NCBI RefSeq assembly: GCF_025999095.1
Contig: NZ_AP024678.1
Location: 713,527-777,526 of the forward strand
Direction of reading: 5' to 3'
Length of the DNA stretch: 64,000 nt
Source of the DNA: Thermosynechococcus sp.
GTDB taxonomy: Bacteria > Cyanobacteriota > Cyanobacteriia > Thermosynechococcales > Thermosynechococcaceae
The notes beneath the pieces are model-generated. The model was not told where the DNA came from. It did no database searches and was given only the letters and a program-made list of their open reading frames with translations. Below are positions 1 through 10,696 of the stretch, piece by piece. The translations under genes were made by a program, and so were the position numbers. Numbering within the stretch: position 1 is the first letter of the stretch; the number at the start of each line of letters is the position of its first letter.

Positions 1-345
1 ACCGCTATTGCTGGAGATACGATTACGGTTACCCCTGCTGTGCAAGGCTATCGGGGTGCTGGCACGCGCGTTTATGCCCGCTGTCGGATTCAGCCCAATG
101 AAACCGACGGAATTGATGGCGGGTTTGCTGCCTACCTGCAAACCCTCCTCCCCCTCTTAAATAGCAGTAACAACAGCCGGCCAATCCTGAACGACACCTT
201 TACCTTGACCCGCACACCGACAATCCGTCCTCAAGCGCCCTTCCAAACTTTGGAGCTGGCCTATTCTGTCCGCGATAGCCAGAATCGCACTGTTGCTCAG
301 CTTTCCACAGAGGTAGTGCCAAATGCATTTTTCCGCTGCCCCTAG
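1..345 (+). CDS. Pseudopilin-like protein, C-terminal end (partial)
   Basis: The frame is open from the first base, so this is the 3' end of a gene that starts outside the window. About 114 residues are visible and end at TAG 343-345. They carry no membrane segment or catalytic motif; the segment looks like the exported globular end of a pilin-like protein. The stop lies 23 bases inside the next gene, which is a type IV pilin-like protein, and a third one follows. The arrangement suggests a pseudopilin operon such as the cyanobacterial hps cluster, where this would be an HpsB-like member. That assignment rests on context only. Confidence 0.6.
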   Translation, partial: TAIAGDTITVTPAVQGYRGAGTRVYARCRIQPNETDGIDGGFAAYLQTLLPLLNSSNNSRPILNDTFTLTRTPTIRPQAPFQTLELAYSVRDSQNRTVAQLSTEVVPNAFFRCP

Positions 346-835
346 GCTCCAACAGGGCATGACCCTGATTGAAATTCTGATTGTTTTGACGGTGGCCATC
401 ATTTTAGCGCTGGCTGTAACCCCTAGCTTTCTCTATTGGCTAGAAACACAACGGGTCAACCAGGCCCTTGACAGCTTAGAGGGGGCCCTGCGAGAAGCGC
501 AGCGAGAAGCAATGCGGCGCAATCAAACCTGTCGGGTGGCAATTAATACTGGTGTCAATCCCCTCATTGGCGGCGAGCCTCCCGAATGTCTGCCCAATGG
601 TCCGCGCCAACTACACCATGTGACCCTGCGTCGCAATGATGGAACTGCCTCGGTGCGGTTTGGCTTTCAGGGGCGCACCAGTAGTACCGGTACCATTGTG
701 ATTGCTTCGACCAATCAGCCGACCCTTCAACGCTGTTTGGTGGTCTCCCTAGGGTTGGGCATCATGCGCACCGGCAACTACGTTGAAACCGACACCACGG
801 GCACAACTGCCGAGAACTGTCAAGCACGCAACTAG
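323..835 (+). CDS. Type IV pilin-like protein (GspH/FimT family)
   Basis: The 170-residue protein has a class III prepilin signal: a short leader, then G-M-T-L-I-E at residues 12-17 with the conserved Glu at +5, then a hydrophobic helix to about residue 37. A GspH/FimT-like globular domain follows, with several cysteines that could form disulfides outside the membrane. It would be processed by prepilin peptidase PilD and built into a pilus or secretion pseudopilus. It overlaps the gene before it by 23 bases and lies 12 bases before the next pseudopilin, so all three are probably cotranscribed. An earlier or later start near residue 12 is possible, but this ATG gives a normal leader length. 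Confidence 0.8.
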   Translation: MHFSAAPRLQQGMTLIEILIVLTVAIILALAVTPSFLYWLETQRVNQALDSLEGALREAQREAMRRNQTCRVAINTGVNPLIGGEPPECLPNGPRQLHHVTLRRNDGTASVRFGFQGRTSSTGTIVIASTNQPTLQRCLVVSLGLGIMRTGNYVETDTTGTTAENCQARN

Positions 836-847
836 GGAGGCAGAAAG

Positions 848-1507
848 ATGCAGGGCTGGCGCACAGGCAATCAAGGCTTTACCTTGACGGAGTTACTGGT
901 GGCGGCTGCCGTTGGCGGTATCGTGGTGGCCATGAGCGGTTGGGCAATGGTGGCCATTTTGCAAAACAACCGCCGCGTTGAAGAGCAGGCAATTACCCGC
1001 ATGAACCTGAGCCGCGCCTTGGATTTTATTTCCGACGACATCCGCTCAGCAATTCGTATCTCAACAACAGCACCCAGCGATTGGACAATTCCCAGTGGTG
1101 GCTACCAGTTGGTAATGTTTATCGAAAAACCGGCGGACAATCTCGAGGAGCAGGAGAATGGTCAATTAGCCTCAACAACTCGTGTGGCCTACTACACTCG
1201 CCCCAAGACGAGTAATGTGGTGTGGCGAGGCCCTAGGATTCTCTATCGCCAGAAAATTGGCGATTCGACCCCCAATGCCCTCATTGACGGTATTGCCAAC
1301 ACCAGCCCCACCTGCGCCAATACCTTGCCCAACGCAACCGATAGTGGTACCGACAAAGGAGGGTTTCGGGTCTTTGTGCAGCACAACCGCAACGTCAAGA
1401 TCTGTCTTGCGGGTTTGGTGGAGTCAACGGGCATGGTTTACGAAGCCGCAACCCTGGCGGCGGTGCGATCGGGATCGGCAACCCCTACTCCCCCGGCGGG
1501 ATCGTAG
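848..1507 (+). CDS. Type IV pilin-like pseudopilin (HpsC/PilW-like)
   Basis: A 219-residue prepilin-like protein preceded by the ribosome site AGGGAGG. The leader ends G-F-T-L-T-E-L (residues 10-16), with the hydrophobic helix to about residue 39 and a large globular domain holding Cys residues near 153 and 186. The N-terminus matches the PilW/GspJ type of minor pilin. In cyanobacteria the protein following a FimT-like gene is often HpsC of the polysaccharide secretion pseudopilus; that name is inferred from context. It is the last gene of the cluster: a gap of about 145 bases with HIP1 sites separates it from carB. Confidence 0.75.
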   Translation: MQGWRTGNQGFTLTELLVAAAVGGIVVAMSGWAMVAILQNNRRVEEQAITRMNLSRALDFISDDIRSAIRISTTAPSDWTIPSGGYQLVMFIEKPADNLEEQENGQLASTTRVAYYTRPKTSNVVWRGPRILYRQKIGDSTPNALIDGIANTSPTCANTLPNATDSGTDKGGFRVFVQHNRNVKICLAGLVESTGMVYEAATLAAVRSGSATPTPPAGS

Positions 1508-1652
1508 CCCTAGGCATGTGAGTAAATCCTAACAGCGATCGCCCTTAAAGCCGGATAGATCGTCATTTTCTGCTCCCCCAGACAGGCGCGATCGCAAGCG
1601 GGAGTGTAGGATAGGGAAGGTGTCATTCAAACTGGTTGGCTGCACTGTCCCT

Positions 1653-4600
1653 ATGCCTCGTCGTACTGATATTTCAAAAATTCTCATCATTGGCTCGGGT
1701 CCTATTGTGATTGGTCAAGCCTGTGAATTTGACTATTCGGGCACCCAAGCCTGTAAGGCATTGCGCGAGGAAGGGTACAAGGTGGTCCTGATTAACTCCA
1801 ACCCCGCCACCATCATGACGGATCCCGAGATCGCCGATCGCACCTACATTGAACCGCTGACGCCAGAAATAGTGGAAAAGGTAATTGCTGCCGAACGCCC
1901 CGATGCCCTGCTGCCCACAATGGGCGGACAAACGGCGCTGAACTTAGCGGTGGCCCTATCAAAATCGGGAGTGCTGGATCGCTATGGGGTGGAGTTGATT
2001 GGCGCCAAATTGTCCGCTATTGAGATGGCTGAGGACCGCAAGCTCTTTAAGGAGGCCATGCAGCGCATTGGTGTGGCGGTGTGTCCGTCGGGCTTGGCCA
2101 ATACCCTCGAGGAGGCGCGGGCGATCGCCCAAGAGATTGGGGTTTATCCCCTGATTATTCGACCGGCCTTTACCCTAGGGGGCACTGGGGGTGGCATTGC
2201 CTACAACCAAGAGGAATTTGAAGACATTGCCGCTGCCGGTCTCGATGCCAGTCCGGTCTCGCAAATTCTCATTGAGCAGTCCCTCATTGGCTGGAAAGAA
2301 TACGAGCTAGAAGTGATGCGCGACATGGCCGATAACGTGGTCATCATCTGCTCCATTGAGAACCTCGACCCCATGGGCATCCACACCGGCGACTCGATCA
2401 CCGTCGCCCCGGCCCAAACCCTGACGGACAAAGAATACCAGCGGCTGCGGGATGCCGCCATCAAAATTATTCGTGAAATTGGTGTAGAGACCGGCGGCTC
2501 GAACATTCAGTTTGCCGTTAACCCCGAAACTGGGGAAGTGATCGTCATTGAAATGAATCCCCGTGTGTCCCGTTCTTCGGCCCTGGCCTCAAAGGCAACA
2601 GGCTTTCCCATTGCCAAAATCGCCGCAAAATTGGCTGTGGGCTATACGCTGCCGGAAATCCCCAACGACATTACCCAAAAAACTCCCGCCAGTTTTGAAC
2701 CCACGATTGACTATGTGGTGACCAAAATTCCCCGCTTTGCCTTTGAAAAGTTTCCCGGCTCGCCGCCCGTCCTCACTACCCAAATGAAGTCGGTGGGTGA
2801 AGCCATGGCCATTGGCCGCACCTTCCAAGAGTCTCTGCAAAAAGCCCTGCGATCGCTGGAAACAGGTCGAGCCGGCTGGGGGTGCGATCGCCCCGAAAAA
2901 CTCCCTAGCCTTGAGCAACTGCGGGGGAAACTGCGCACGCCAAATCCAGAGCGTATCTTTGCCATTCGCCACGCCTTCCTCTTGGGGATGACCGTTGAGG
3001 AAGTTTATGAACTAACGGCCATTGATCCCTGGTTTTTGCGGCAGATGCAGGGACTCCTAGAAACAGAAAAATTCCTTAAGCGCAGCAAACTGGAGCAACT
3101 CACGGCCGATGATCTCTGGCGGATCAAGCAACAGGGCTTTAGTGATGCCCAAATTGCCTACGCTACGAAAACCACCGACGATCAGGTGCGGGCCTATCGC
3201 CAATCCCTGGGTGTTGTTCCCGTCTATAAAACTGTAGACACCTGTGCTGCCGAGTTTGAGGCCTATACTCCCTACTACTACTCCACCTACGAGCGACCTC
3301 TGGAGCAAATTAACCCCGATAGCGGCGATGTTGAATTGCTGCCTCCCGAATCGGAAGTGCGGCCCCCCCGCAAGCCGCGGGTGATGATTCTTGGCTCAGG
3401 GCCAAACCGCATTGGCCAAGGAATTGAATTTGATTACTGCTGCTGCCATGCTGCCTACGCCCTGCGGGCCGATGACTATGAAACCATCATGGTCAACTCC
3501 AACCCTGAAACGGTTTCTACTGACTACGACACCAGCGATCGCCTCTACTTTGAACCCCTGACCAAGGAAGATGTCCTCAACATTATTGAAGTGGAGCGCC
3601 CCGTCGGCATCATTATTCAGTTTGGCGGTCAAACCCCCCTCAAGCTGGCGTTACCCTTGCAACGGTACCTTGAACAGCAGGGCGATCGCCTCGGGACCCA
3701 AATCTGGGGCACTTCACCTGACTCCATTGATATTGCTGAAGACCGCGAACGTTTCGAGAAAATTTTGCGGGAGCTCAACATTCCCCAACCCCCCAACGGC
3801 ACTGCTCGCAGTTATGCCGAAGCCCTGAGCATTGCCCAGCGGATTGGCTATCCAGTGGTAGTGCGCCCCAGTTATGTGCTTGGTGGTCGGGCGATGGAAA
3901 TTGTCTATTCCAATGGAGAACTGGAACGCTATATGAACGCAGCGGTGCAGGTGGAGCCAGAGCGACCCATCCTCATTGATAAGTATCTGGAAAATGCAAT
4001 TGAAGTAGATGTGGATGCCATTGCCGATGCAACGGGCAGCGTCGTGATTGGTGGGATTATGGAACACATCGAGCAAGCCGGGATTCACTCTGGGGATTCT
4101 GCCTGTAGCTTGCCCACCCAATCGCTGTCTCCTGCGGTTTTGGAGACCATTCGCACCTGGAGTATTGCCCTTGCTAAGGCGCTCAAAGTGGTGGGGCTGA
4201 TGAACCTGCAGTTGGCAGTACAAGGGGAACAAGTCTATATTTTGGAGGCCAACCCGCGGGCCTCTCGGACGGTGCCCTTTGTCTCGAAGGCGATTGGTAT
4301 TCCCCTGGCTAAAGTTGCTGCTCGGCTGATGTCAGGGAAAACCCTCGCGGAACTCAATTTCCTCAATGAGAAGATTCCCAACCATGTCGCTGTCAAGGAA
4401 GCTGTGCTCCCCTTTGAAAAATTTCCTGGTACCGATACGGTGCTAGGGCCAGAGATGCGCTCCACGGGTGAGGCCATGGGGATTGATATGACCTTTGGGG
4501 CGGCCTATGCCAAGTCCCAACTGGCGGCCAATCAAAGGTTACCTTTGCAAGGAACCGTTTTTGTGTCGATGAGCGATCGCGACAAAGCGGCAATTGTGCC

Positions 4601-4955
4601 CGTGGTGCAGGCGTTGCAGTCGCTTGGCTTTCGGATTATGGCCACTGAAGGAACCCGCAATGCCTTGCTTGAGGCAGGGCTGAGCAATATAGACCTCATC
4701 CTCAAGCTCCATGAAGGGCGTCCCCATGTCCTCGATGCCATTAAAAACGGGCAAATTCACCTGATTCTGAATACACCCTCCGGTCAAGAAGCCCGTACCG
4801 ATGCCCAATTGATTCGTCGCACTGCCCTTGCCTATAAAATTCCGATTGTGACAACGATCGCCGGTGCGAAGGCGACAGCTGCCGCCATTAAAACCCTGCA
4901 AACCTCAACCCTAGGGGTACGGGCCCTTCAAGACTACCATCGGGCAGAATGCTAA
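1653..4955 (+). CDS. carB: Carbamoyl-phosphate synthase, large subunit
   Basis: Makes carbamoyl phosphate from bicarbonate, ammonia (delivered by the CarA glutaminase) and two ATP, feeding arginine and pyrimidine synthesis in the cytosol. The protein of about 1100 residues shows the expected internal duplication. The first carboxyphosphate half starts with the [17 protein letters not shown] signature near residue 15. The second, carbamate half repeats it as [17 protein letters not shown] near residue 590. ATP-grasp signatures ([18 protein letters not shown] and EANPRASRT) follow in each half, and an MGS-like allosteric domain ends it. The frame opens upstream at GTG 1620, but ATG 1653 starts directly at the conserved MPRRTDI and is preferred. 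The stop overlaps the next gene by 7 bases. carA is not nearby. Confidence 0.97.
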   Translation: MPRRTDISKILIIGSGPIVIGQACEFDYSGTQACKALREEGYKVVLINSNPATIMTDPEIADRTYIEPLTPEIVEKVIAAERPDALLPTMGGQTALNLAVALSKSGVLDRYGVELIGAKLSAIEMAEDRKLFKEAMQRIGVAVCPSGLANTLEEARAIAQEIGVYPLIIRPAFTLGGTGGGIAYNQEEFEDIAAAGLDASPVSQILIEQSLIGWKEYELEVMRDMADNVVIICSIENLDPMGIHTGDSITVAPAQTLTDKEYQRLRDAAIKIIREIGVETGGSNIQFAVNPETGEVIVIEMNPRVSRSSALASKATGFPIAKIAAKLAVGYTLPEIPNDITQKTPASFEPTIDYVVTKIPRFAFEKFPGSPPVLTTQMKSVGEAMAIGRTFQESLQKALRSLETGRAGWGCDRPEKLPSLEQLRGKLRTPNPERIFAIRHAFLLGMTVEEVYELTAIDPWFLRQMQGLLETEKFLKRSKLEQLTADDLWRIKQQGFSDAQIAYATKTTDDQVRAYRQSLGVVPVYKTVDTCAAEFEAYTPYYYSTYERPLEQINPDSGDVELLPPESEVRPPRKPRVMILGSGPNRIGQGIEFDYCCCHAAYALRADDYETIMVNSNPETVSTDYDTSDRLYFEPLTKEDVLNIIEVERPVGIIIQFGGQTPLKLALPLQRYLEQQGDRLGTQIWGTSPDSIDIAEDRERFEKILRELNIPQPPNGTARSYAEALSIAQRIGYPVVVRPSYVLGGRAMEIVYSNGELERYMNAAVQVEPERPILIDKYLENAIEVDVDAIADATGSVVIGGIMEHIEQAGIHSGDSACSLPTQSLSPAVLETIRTWSIALAKALKVVGLMNLQLAVQGEQVYILEANPRASRTVPFVSKAIGIPLAKVAARLMSGKTLAELNFLNEKIPNHVAVKEAVLPFEKFPGTDTVLGPEMRSTGEAMGIDMTFGAAYAKSQLAANQRLPLQGTVFVSMSDRDKAAIVPVVQALQSLGFRIMATEGTRNALLEAGLSNIDLILKLHEGRPHVLDAIKNGQIHLILNTPSGQEARTDAQLIRRTALAYKIPIVTTIAGAKATAAAIKTLQTSTLGVRALQDYHRAEC

Positions 4956-5182
4956 ACATTGGTTTTGGCAATTACGTCTCACCGCAGCGCCTGCTGGCGA
5001 TCGTGAGTCCTGACTCTGCCCCGATCAAACGCCTGATTCTTGAGGCACGGCAGCACCATCATCTCATTGATGCCACCCACGGCCGGCGAACCCGTGCTGT
5101 GCTGGTGCTGGATGGCGAGATGATTGTCCTTTCTGCCCTACATCCTGAAACCCTAGTGGCACGCCTCAGTTCACTCGCCTAA
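4949..5182 (+). CDS. RemA-like regulatory protein (DUF370)
   Basis: A 77-residue protein with the full DUF370/RemA pattern: NIGFGN at residues 3-8, [11 protein letters not shown] at 18-28, and [17 protein letters not shown] near 40-56. In Bacillus RemA is a ring-forming DNA-binding activator of matrix genes; the role in cyanobacteria is not established. It overlaps the end of carB by 7 bases, so it is probably translationally coupled to it. It also overlaps the convergent ileS 3' end by 17 bases. Confidence 0.85.
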   Translation: MLNIGFGNYVSPQRLLAIVSPDSAPIKRLILEARQHHHLIDATHGRRTRAVLVLDGEMIVLSALHPETLVARLSSLA

Positions 5183-8090
5183 CCACGGTGTGAAAGGGGC
5201 AACGTCCCCCTAGCGAAAGCTGATCATCTAAAATTTCCCTTGCAGGGCCGCTTTCACAACGATCGCACAACTGGGGATGCAAGGCGGATTGTCCCACACT
5301 TTCAGAATAATTCCAGCAGCGGACGCATTTCTGACCTTGGGCATGGCCAACGCCAATCCATAGCCCCTCCGCTTCAAGAACATAGGGCACGTCCACCGCT
5401 TGTCGTTGCGGCATCAGCTCCACCTGAGACACCAAGAAGAGATAGCGCAGTTCATCCACCCCATTACCCCTGAGGGCATCATTGGGATTCATCTGCGCCA
5501 GGCGATCGCGCCATTCAGAGTCGGCAATGTAGAGCCACACTTTTGCCTCCAGGGAAGAGCCAATCAGCTTTTCGGTGCGGGCTTTTTCGAGCACCTTGTT
5601 CACTTCGAGACGCAATTGCCGCAGGTGTTGCCACTCATTAGCTAGCTCCGGATCGCGCCACTGGGCCGGAAGCTGTACCCAACCGCTTTGAAACACTGAA
5701 AGATAGGGGGTTTTGAAGGGTAAATGCTGCCAAATATCCTCGGCTAAGTGGGGGAGCACTGGGGCAATGGCACGGGCTAAGTTTTGAACGGCAATGGCAA
5801 GTACGGTTTGACAACTGCGGCGGCGATCGCTCGTGGCGGCACTGATGTACAACCGATCCTTGGCAATATCGAGATAAAAGTTCGAAAGATCAACAACACA
5901 AAGATTTTGAATAGTTTGGAAAAAGCGATAGAACTGAAAGCTATCAAAGGCCGCCGTCACTTCACTAAAGACTTCGTGCAGTCGATGCAGCATATAGCGA
6001 TCCAAGGCCGGCAGTTGAGCATAGGGAATGGCATCCTGATCGGGGTTAAAGTCGTGGAGATTCCCTAGGAGAAAGCGAGCCGTGTTACGAATCTTGCGAT
6101 AGACGTCCGCCAACTGCTTGAGCATGTTTTTGCCAATGGGCACATCATCGGTATAGTCCACCGAGGAAACCCACAGGCGCAGCACATCGGCACCGTAGGC
6201 AGGGGCTTGCTTTTGGTCTTTGCCCCCCTCAATCACTTCGCGGGGATCCGTGACATTGCCGAGGGACTTGCTCATTTTTCGCCCCTGCTCATCAAGAACA
6301 AAGCCGTGGGTGAGCACCGCCTTATAGGGGGCTTGGCCCTTGACGGCCACCCGTGTCAGCAGTGAGGATTGAAACCAGCCGCGGTGCTGATCGGAGCCTT
6401 CGAGGTAGAGATCTGCCTGCTGATCGCCGAGAACCGCTGCCCAAGAAGATCCAGAGTCAAACCAGACATCCATGGTGTCGGTGCCCTTTTCGTAGCGATC
6501 CGCTTGATCGCGCAGGGATTCGGGAAGCAATTCCGCAACGGAGAGTTCCCACCAAGCATCGGACCCGCGATCGCGAATAATGGCTTGCACATGGGCAATG
6601 GTTTCTGCCGTGAGCAGGGGTTCCCCGGTTTCTTTGTCATAAAAGACGGGGATGGGCACGCCCCAACTGCGCTGCCGCGAGATACACCAATCGGACCGCT
6701 CCGCCACCATTGCCGTAATACGGTTTTCCCCTTGGGCAGGAATCCACTTCACCGCAGCGATCGCCCTGAGTGCCGCATCCCGAAAGCCCTCAACGGAAGC
6801 AAACCACTGCTCCGTGGCGCGGAAGATAGTGGGTTTCTTTGTCCGCCAGTCATAGGGATACTTATGCACATAGGGTTCCTCCTTCAGGAGCGCCCCACAC
6901 CCTTGCAACGCCGCAATGACCGCTTCATTGCCTTCCTGGAGAACATTGAGACCGGCAAATGGTCCTGCTTCCGCCGTAAAGCAACCATTCTCATCCACGG
7001 GTGATAGGATGGGCAAACCATAGCGCTGACCGACGGCATAGTCCTCTAAGCCGTGACCGGGGGCGGTGTGCACTAGACCGGTGCCCGATTCTGTGGTCAC
7101 ATAGTCACCCCCAATCACAATCTTGCCCTCGCGTTCAAAGAGGGGATGGCGATAGCGTGTGTTTTCCAGGTCAGCCCCTTTGGCAGTGGTCACCACCGTT
7201 AGGGTGTGACCAAGGGTATGACTCAGCCGCTCTACAAGCTCCTTGGCCACAATTAAATACTTGTAGCGGCCACTGGGCTTCACCTCCACAAGGGCATAGG
7301 TGAGATCGGGATTGACACTCACAGCCAAGTTGGCAGGAATCGTCCAAGGCGTTGTTGTCCAGATGGCAACCCCCAATTTCCCTAGGGCGTTGTACCAAGC
7401 CTTGGCTAGCCCCTGGGGTAGCTCAATCACCTCAAAGGCGGCGTAGAGACTGCGGGAGGTGTGACCTTCGGGATATTCCAGCTCGGCCTCGGCAAGGGCA
7501 GTTTTTGAGCTGGGACTCCAGTGCACCGGTTTCAGGCCGCGATAGATATAGCCCCGCAGCACCATTTCACCAAAGACACCAATTTGGGCGGCCTCATAGT
7601 CGGGGGTAAGTGTCAGATAGGGGTGCGCCCAGTCGCCCCAAACCCCATAGCGCTGGAAGCTCTGCTTTTGTTCGGCGACGGTTTTGAGGGCAAATTCCTT
7701 GGCCTGTTGGCGCAGAGTGAGGGGCGTTAGCTGAGCCCGCTGTTCCGGTTTCAGGTGTTGCAGCACCTTGAGTTCAATGGGTAGGCCGTGGCAGTCCCAG
7801 CCGGGGCGGTAGTGAACTTTGCGTCCCCGTAGGAGTTGGTACTTGTTGATGATGTCCTTGAGAATTTTATTGAGGGCATGGCCAATGTGCAGAGCGCCAT
7901 TGGCGTAGGGGGGGCCATCGTGGAGGATAAAGACTTCGCCCGGATTGGTTTGCTGGAGGGTTTCATAGATTTGGTGCTGTGCCCAAAAGGCCTGCAATTG
8001 GGGCTCCCGTGTCGCTGCATTTGCCCGCATTTCAAACGTGGTTTGCGGCAAGTTGACAGTGTCTTTGTAGTCGGGGGTTGCATCAGTCAT
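5166..8090 (-). CDS. ileS: Isoleucyl-tRNA synthetase
   Basis: Class I aminoacyl-tRNA synthetase charging tRNA-Ile. The 974-residue protein has the HIGH motif at residues 68-71, the KMSKS loop ([10 protein letters not shown], near residue 610), an editing CP1 insertion between them and an anticodon-binding C-terminal half. It ends in a zinc-knuckle with two CxxC pairs (CVRC and CDRC), as in the bacterial eubacterial-type enzyme. It is transcribed opposite to its neighbours: its 3' end overlaps the RemA-like gene by 17 bases, and its start faces ruvX with only 90 bases between, so the two divergent promoters must be packed there. Confidence 0.97.
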   Translation of the reverse strand: MTDATPDYKDTVNLPQTTFEMRANAATREPQLQAFWAQHQIYETLQQTNPGEVFILHDGPPYANGALHIGHALNKILKDIINKYQLLRGRKVHYRPGWDCHGLPIELKVLQHLKPEQRAQLTPLTLRQQAKEFALKTVAEQKQSFQRYGVWGDWAHPYLTLTPDYEAAQIGVFGEMVLRGYIYRGLKPVHWSPSSKTALAEAELEYPEGHTSRSLYAAFEVIELPQGLAKAWYNALGKLGVAIWTTTPWTIPANLAVSVNPDLTYALVEVKPSGRYKYLIVAKELVERLSHTLGHTLTVVTTAKGADLENTRYRHPLFEREGKIVIGGDYVTTESGTGLVHTAPGHGLEDYAVGQRYGLPILSPVDENGCFTAEAGPFAGLNVLQEGNEAVIAALQGCGALLKEEPYVHKYPYDWRTKKPTIFRATEQWFASVEGFRDAALRAIAAVKWIPAQGENRITAMVAERSDWCISRQRSWGVPIPVFYDKETGEPLLTAETIAHVQAIIRDRGSDAWWELSVAELLPESLRDQADRYEKGTDTMDVWFDSGSSWAAVLGDQQADLYLEGSDQHRGWFQSSLLTRVAVKGQAPYKAVLTHGFVLDEQGRKMSKSLGNVTDPREVIEGGKDQKQAPAYGADVLRLWVSSVDYTDDVPIGKNMLKQLADVYRKIRNTARFLLGNLHDFNPDQDAIPYAQLPALDRYMLHRLHEVFSEVTAAFDSFQFYRFFQTIQNLCVVDLSNFYLDIAKDRLYISAATSDRRRSCQTVLAIAVQNLARAIAPVLPHLAEDIWQHLPFKTPYLSVFQSGWVQLPAQWRDPELANEWQHLRQLRLEVNKVLEKARTEKLIGSSLEAKVWLYIADSEWRDRLAQMNPNDALRGNGVDELRYLFLVSQVELMPQRQAVDVPYVLEAEGLWIGVGHAQGQKCVRCWNYSESVGQSALHPQLCDRCESGPAREILDDQLSLGGRCPFHTVVRRVN

Positions 8091-8180
8091 GGGTGGGTAC
8101 AGCGGCGTATGATCGTTTCAGGGCAAGAAAAACTGGGCAATGGATTCAATTGTAGGGGAACTGTTCTGATTCACTCAAGG

Positions 8181-8636
8181 ATGATTTCCGTTCTCGGTTT
8201 GGATCTGGGGCGCAAGCGTATTGGTGTGGCTGGGTGCGATCGCCTGGGGCAGTTGGCCACGGGCATTACAACAATTTATCGCCGCAATTTTGCCAGTGAT
8301 GTGGCACAGCTGCGGCAGATTTGCCAAGAGCGAGGGGTGGAAAAGTTAATTGTGGGCTTGCCCTACACCCTTGATGGTCAATTGGGTTCCCAAGCCCGCC
8401 AGGTGCAGCATTTGGCGGAAAAAATTGGCGCGGCCTTAAATTTGCCGGTGGAATACGTAGATGAGCGCCTTACCTCCTTTCAAGCGGAGGAAATCCTTAA
8501 ACAACGCCGGCGATCGCCCCGTCAGCACAAGGATTTAGTGGATCAAATTGCGGCTGCCTTGATTTTGCAACAGTGGCTCGATGCCCGCTTGCAAAGCGAA
8601 AGATCAACACTGCCCCCCGCGGACCCGCCGCGATAA
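8181..8636 (+). CDS. ruvX: Putative pre-16S rRNA nuclease YqgF/RuvX
   Basis: RNase H-fold protein of 151 residues starting MISVLGLDLGRKRIG. It carries the first catalytic Asp in LGLDLGRKRIGVA, the conserved VGLPYTLDG segment near residue 58, and DERLTS near residue 95. YqgF processes the 5' end of 16S rRNA in E. coli and is nearly universal in bacteria. The frame is open much further upstream, but that part overlaps ileS antisense; ATG 8181, after CAAGG, fits the family N-terminus. An AT-rich tandem repeat follows the stop. Confidence 0.9.
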   Translation: MISVLGLDLGRKRIGVAGCDRLGQLATGITTIYRRNFASDVAQLRQICQERGVEKLIVGLPYTLDGQLGSQARQVQHLAEKIGAALNLPVEYVDERLTSFQAEEILKQRRRSPRQHKDLVDQIAAALILQQWLDARLQSERSTLPPADPPR

Positions 8637-8637
8637 C

Positions 8638-8669
8638 TGATAATTAATTTATTTGATAATTAATTTATT
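8638..8669 (+). repeat. AT-rich 16-bp tandem repeat after ruvX
   Basis: Two perfect head-to-tail copies of TGATAATTAATTTATT start two bases after the ruvX stop, followed by a third partial copy (TTATTAATTT). It is the most AT-rich spot of the surrounding 10 kb and lies between convergent genes. It could be part of a bidirectional terminator, but no clear GC-rich stem is visible. Confidence 0.75.
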
Positions 8670-8717
8670 TTATTAATTTGTGTATTCCCAAATTACTGGG
8701 CATGATCCACAACTCAG

Positions 8718-9380
8718 CTACCATGCACGGGGTCGAAAGTGCGGATCATTGAGAATCACCACCCCGTCTCCCGACTGTGCCAATACAAACAAACCCTGCC
8801 GATAGGCATAGCGAGCTACCTCAGGTGGCACAATCATCCCCGCCACTGCTCCCAAGAGTCTGGTGCCGCGATACTGGTGAGCCAAACGACGAAATTTGGC
8901 AATGCGCTCTAGATGCTCATCCACATCCCCTTGGCTCAGTTTCGTTTTTACCTCGACGAGAACCGCTTCATCTGTATTGACCACCAGCAGATCAACTTCT
9001 AAACTCTCGTTGCCATCTTGCAGAATGACATCGCTGTAAAGTTGAGAGACGGCAATCCCTCGACTTTGAAATAAACGTAGTACCGCGGGTCGTACCTGCC
9101 ATTCCACGAATTCTCCAAGCCGATTGCCCAGTTTTCCCAGTTGCTGGTTGAGTTGACGAGCCTCTTCCCGCAGCAATTGCTCCGTTTTTTGGAAACGTCG
9201 GTCAGTCTCCTGAAATCGCCGGTCTGTTTCTTGAAATCGCCGATCCGTTTCTTGAAAGCGGCGTTCGGTTTCTTGAAAGCGGCGTTCCGTTTCTTGAAAG
9301 CGACGTTCGGTTTCCTTTTGAGCTTCTAACAGCTCCCCTAATAATCGCCAAACATCTTCAGGGGTGTATGCCTTTGTCAT
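8718..9380 (-). CDS. DUF3782-type protein: coiled-coil repeat plus PD-(D/E)XK-like domain
   Basis: A 220-residue protein with two parts. Residues 20-70 are about seven heptad units of the form RRFQET(D/E), which predict a continuous coiled coil; a second helical segment (LREEARQLNQQLGKL) extends it. Residues 90-215 form a compact domain with a nuclease-like core: an Asp in LEVDLLV, then LVEVKTK 14 residues later, the D-x(n)-E-x-K pattern of the PD-(D/E)XK fold. This matches the cyanobacteria-rich DUF3782 family, whose function is unknown. The gene stands alone between convergent ruvX and a divergent cysteine lyase. Nuclease activity is inference from the motif. Confidence 0.8.
   Translation of the reverse strand: MTKAYTPEDVWRLLGELLEAQKETERRFQETERRFQETERRFQETDRRFQETDRRFQETDRRFQKTEQLLREEARQLNQQLGKLGNRLGEFVEWQVRPAVLRLFQSRGIAVSQLYSDVILQDGNESLEVDLLVVNTDEAVLVEVKTKLSQGDVDEHLERIAKFRRLAHQYRGTRLLGAVAGMIVPPEVARYAYRQGLFVLAQSGDGVVILNDPHFRPRAW
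9182..9312 (-). repeat. Coding 21-bp tandem repeats inside the DUF3782 gene
   Basis: About six 21-base units (plus-strand form close to CGGCGTTCGGTTTCTTGAAAG) run in tandem and encode the RRFQET(D/E) heptads. The units are nearly but not fully identical, so the copy number could vary among strains by slippage without breaking the frame. Confidence 0.8.
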
Positions 9381-9529
9381 TGCTTGATTGATGGGACTAA
9401 ATTTACTGGGCCTTGCTTGAAAGCTGCGCAGCTTGAGTGAGGAAATGAAAAGGGGACTGAGGAAACATCTTTTATCTTAAATCCTTTGCGGTAGCATCTA
9501 TCTATCACTTTTCTTTGAAATAACTCTCA

Positions 9530-10696
9530 ATGGACCTAGAGACACTGCGCGCCTATCATGACACCTACCCTGCCCTACTGAATAAGATCTACCTCAACTA
9601 TGGGGGTCAAGGGCCGCTGCACCAAGACACCTGGCAGGCCATTATCCAGAGCGATCGCCACATCCAAGAACAGGGTCCCTTTGCCAATCGCGTCTTTCCG
9701 TGGCTGAGTCAACAACTGCACACCCTGCGCGCCGCACTGGCACAGCTTTTGGGAACAACTCCAGAAACCATTGCCCTCACGGATTCGGTCACCACTGGCT
9801 GCAACATTGTTCTCTGGGGCATCAACTGGCAGGCAGGGGATCATTTGCTGATTTCCAACTGTGAGCATCCGGGGGTAGTGGCGATTACCGAGCAATTGGC
9901 GCGGCGATTGGGGGTGGTTGTGGATCGGGTCGCCTTTTGGCCGTGGTGTGACGATGAAGTAGCCGCCATTGAAGCCCAACTCCACCCCCGCACCCGCTTG
10001 GTCGTCCTCAGTCACTTGCTGTGGAATACAGGGAAACTTTTGCCCTTGGAGAGGATTGTTGACGTTTGCCACCGTCGCGGCATCCAGGTCTTGGCGGATG
10101 GCGCCCAAACAGTGGGGATGGTGCCCCTAGATTTACCAGCCTTGGGGGTGGACTATTATGCCTTTACGGGACACAAGTGGTGCTGTGGCCCCGCGGGACT
10201 AGGAGGGCTCTATATTCGGCGCGATCGCCTAGCCCCATTGGAACCCACCTTTATTGGCTGGCGCAGCATTCATCAGACCCGTGATGCCCAACCGGCGGGC
10301 TGGAAGGAGGATGCCAGTCGCTTTGAGGTGGCCACAACCGCCTTTTCCTTGGTACCGGGGCTAATTACTGCCCTGCGGGTGCATGATCAATGGGGGACCC
10401 CCCAAGGGCGATATGAGCGCATTTGTCAGCTCAGCCATCACCTCTGGCACCAGTTACGGGGTATGGTGGGTTTGACCTGTCTTAGTCCTGTGCCACCACC
10501 GTCCGGCTTGGTAGCCTTTCAGCTGGCCAATGGTCAGCATCGCCAATTGGTACAAGACCTTGAGGCAGCGAATATCTTGGTGCGGGAATTGCTCTATCCT
10601 CCCTCGGTGCGTGCCTGTGTCCATTACTTTACGCTGCCGCAGGAGTGCGATCGCCTGGTGAGTGCCCTCAAGCAGTGGATGCAGGCAAATCCCTAG
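9530..10696 (+). CDS. Class V aminotransferase, cysteine/cystine lyase (C-DES-like)
   Basis: PLP enzyme of 388 residues. The PLP lysine lies in AFTGHKW (K216), with the cofactor-binding Asp in VLADGAQ (D190). Specific stretches, LNYGGQGPL near residue 22, VTTGCNIVLWG near 88, LSHLLWNTG near 160 and IGWRSI, match the L-cysteine/cystine C-S lyase C-DES of Synechocystis as I recall it, more closely than NifS/SufS. C-DES breaks cystine to give a persulfide usable for Fe-S cluster assembly. ATG 9530 follows a weak ribosome site. The stop overlaps the convergent purN stop by 4 bases. Isopenicillin-N-epimerase-like annotation is the usual automatic alternative. Confidence 0.85.
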   Translation: MDLETLRAYHDTYPALLNKIYLNYGGQGPLHQDTWQAIIQSDRHIQEQGPFANRVFPWLSQQLHTLRAALAQLLGTTPETIALTDSVTTGCNIVLWGINWQAGDHLLISNCEHPGVVAITEQLARRLGVVVDRVAFWPWCDDEVAAIEAQLHPRTRLVVLSHLLWNTGKLLPLERIVDVCHRRGIQVLADGAQTVGMVPLDLPALGVDYYAFTGHKWCCGPAGLGGLYIRRDRLAPLEPTFIGWRSIHQTRDAQPAGWKEDASRFEVATTAFSLVPGLITALRVHDQWGTPQGRYERICQLSHHLWHQLRGMVGLTCLSPVPPPSGLVAFQLANGQHRQLVQDLEAANILVRELLYPPSVRACVHYFTLPQECDRLVSALKQWMQANP

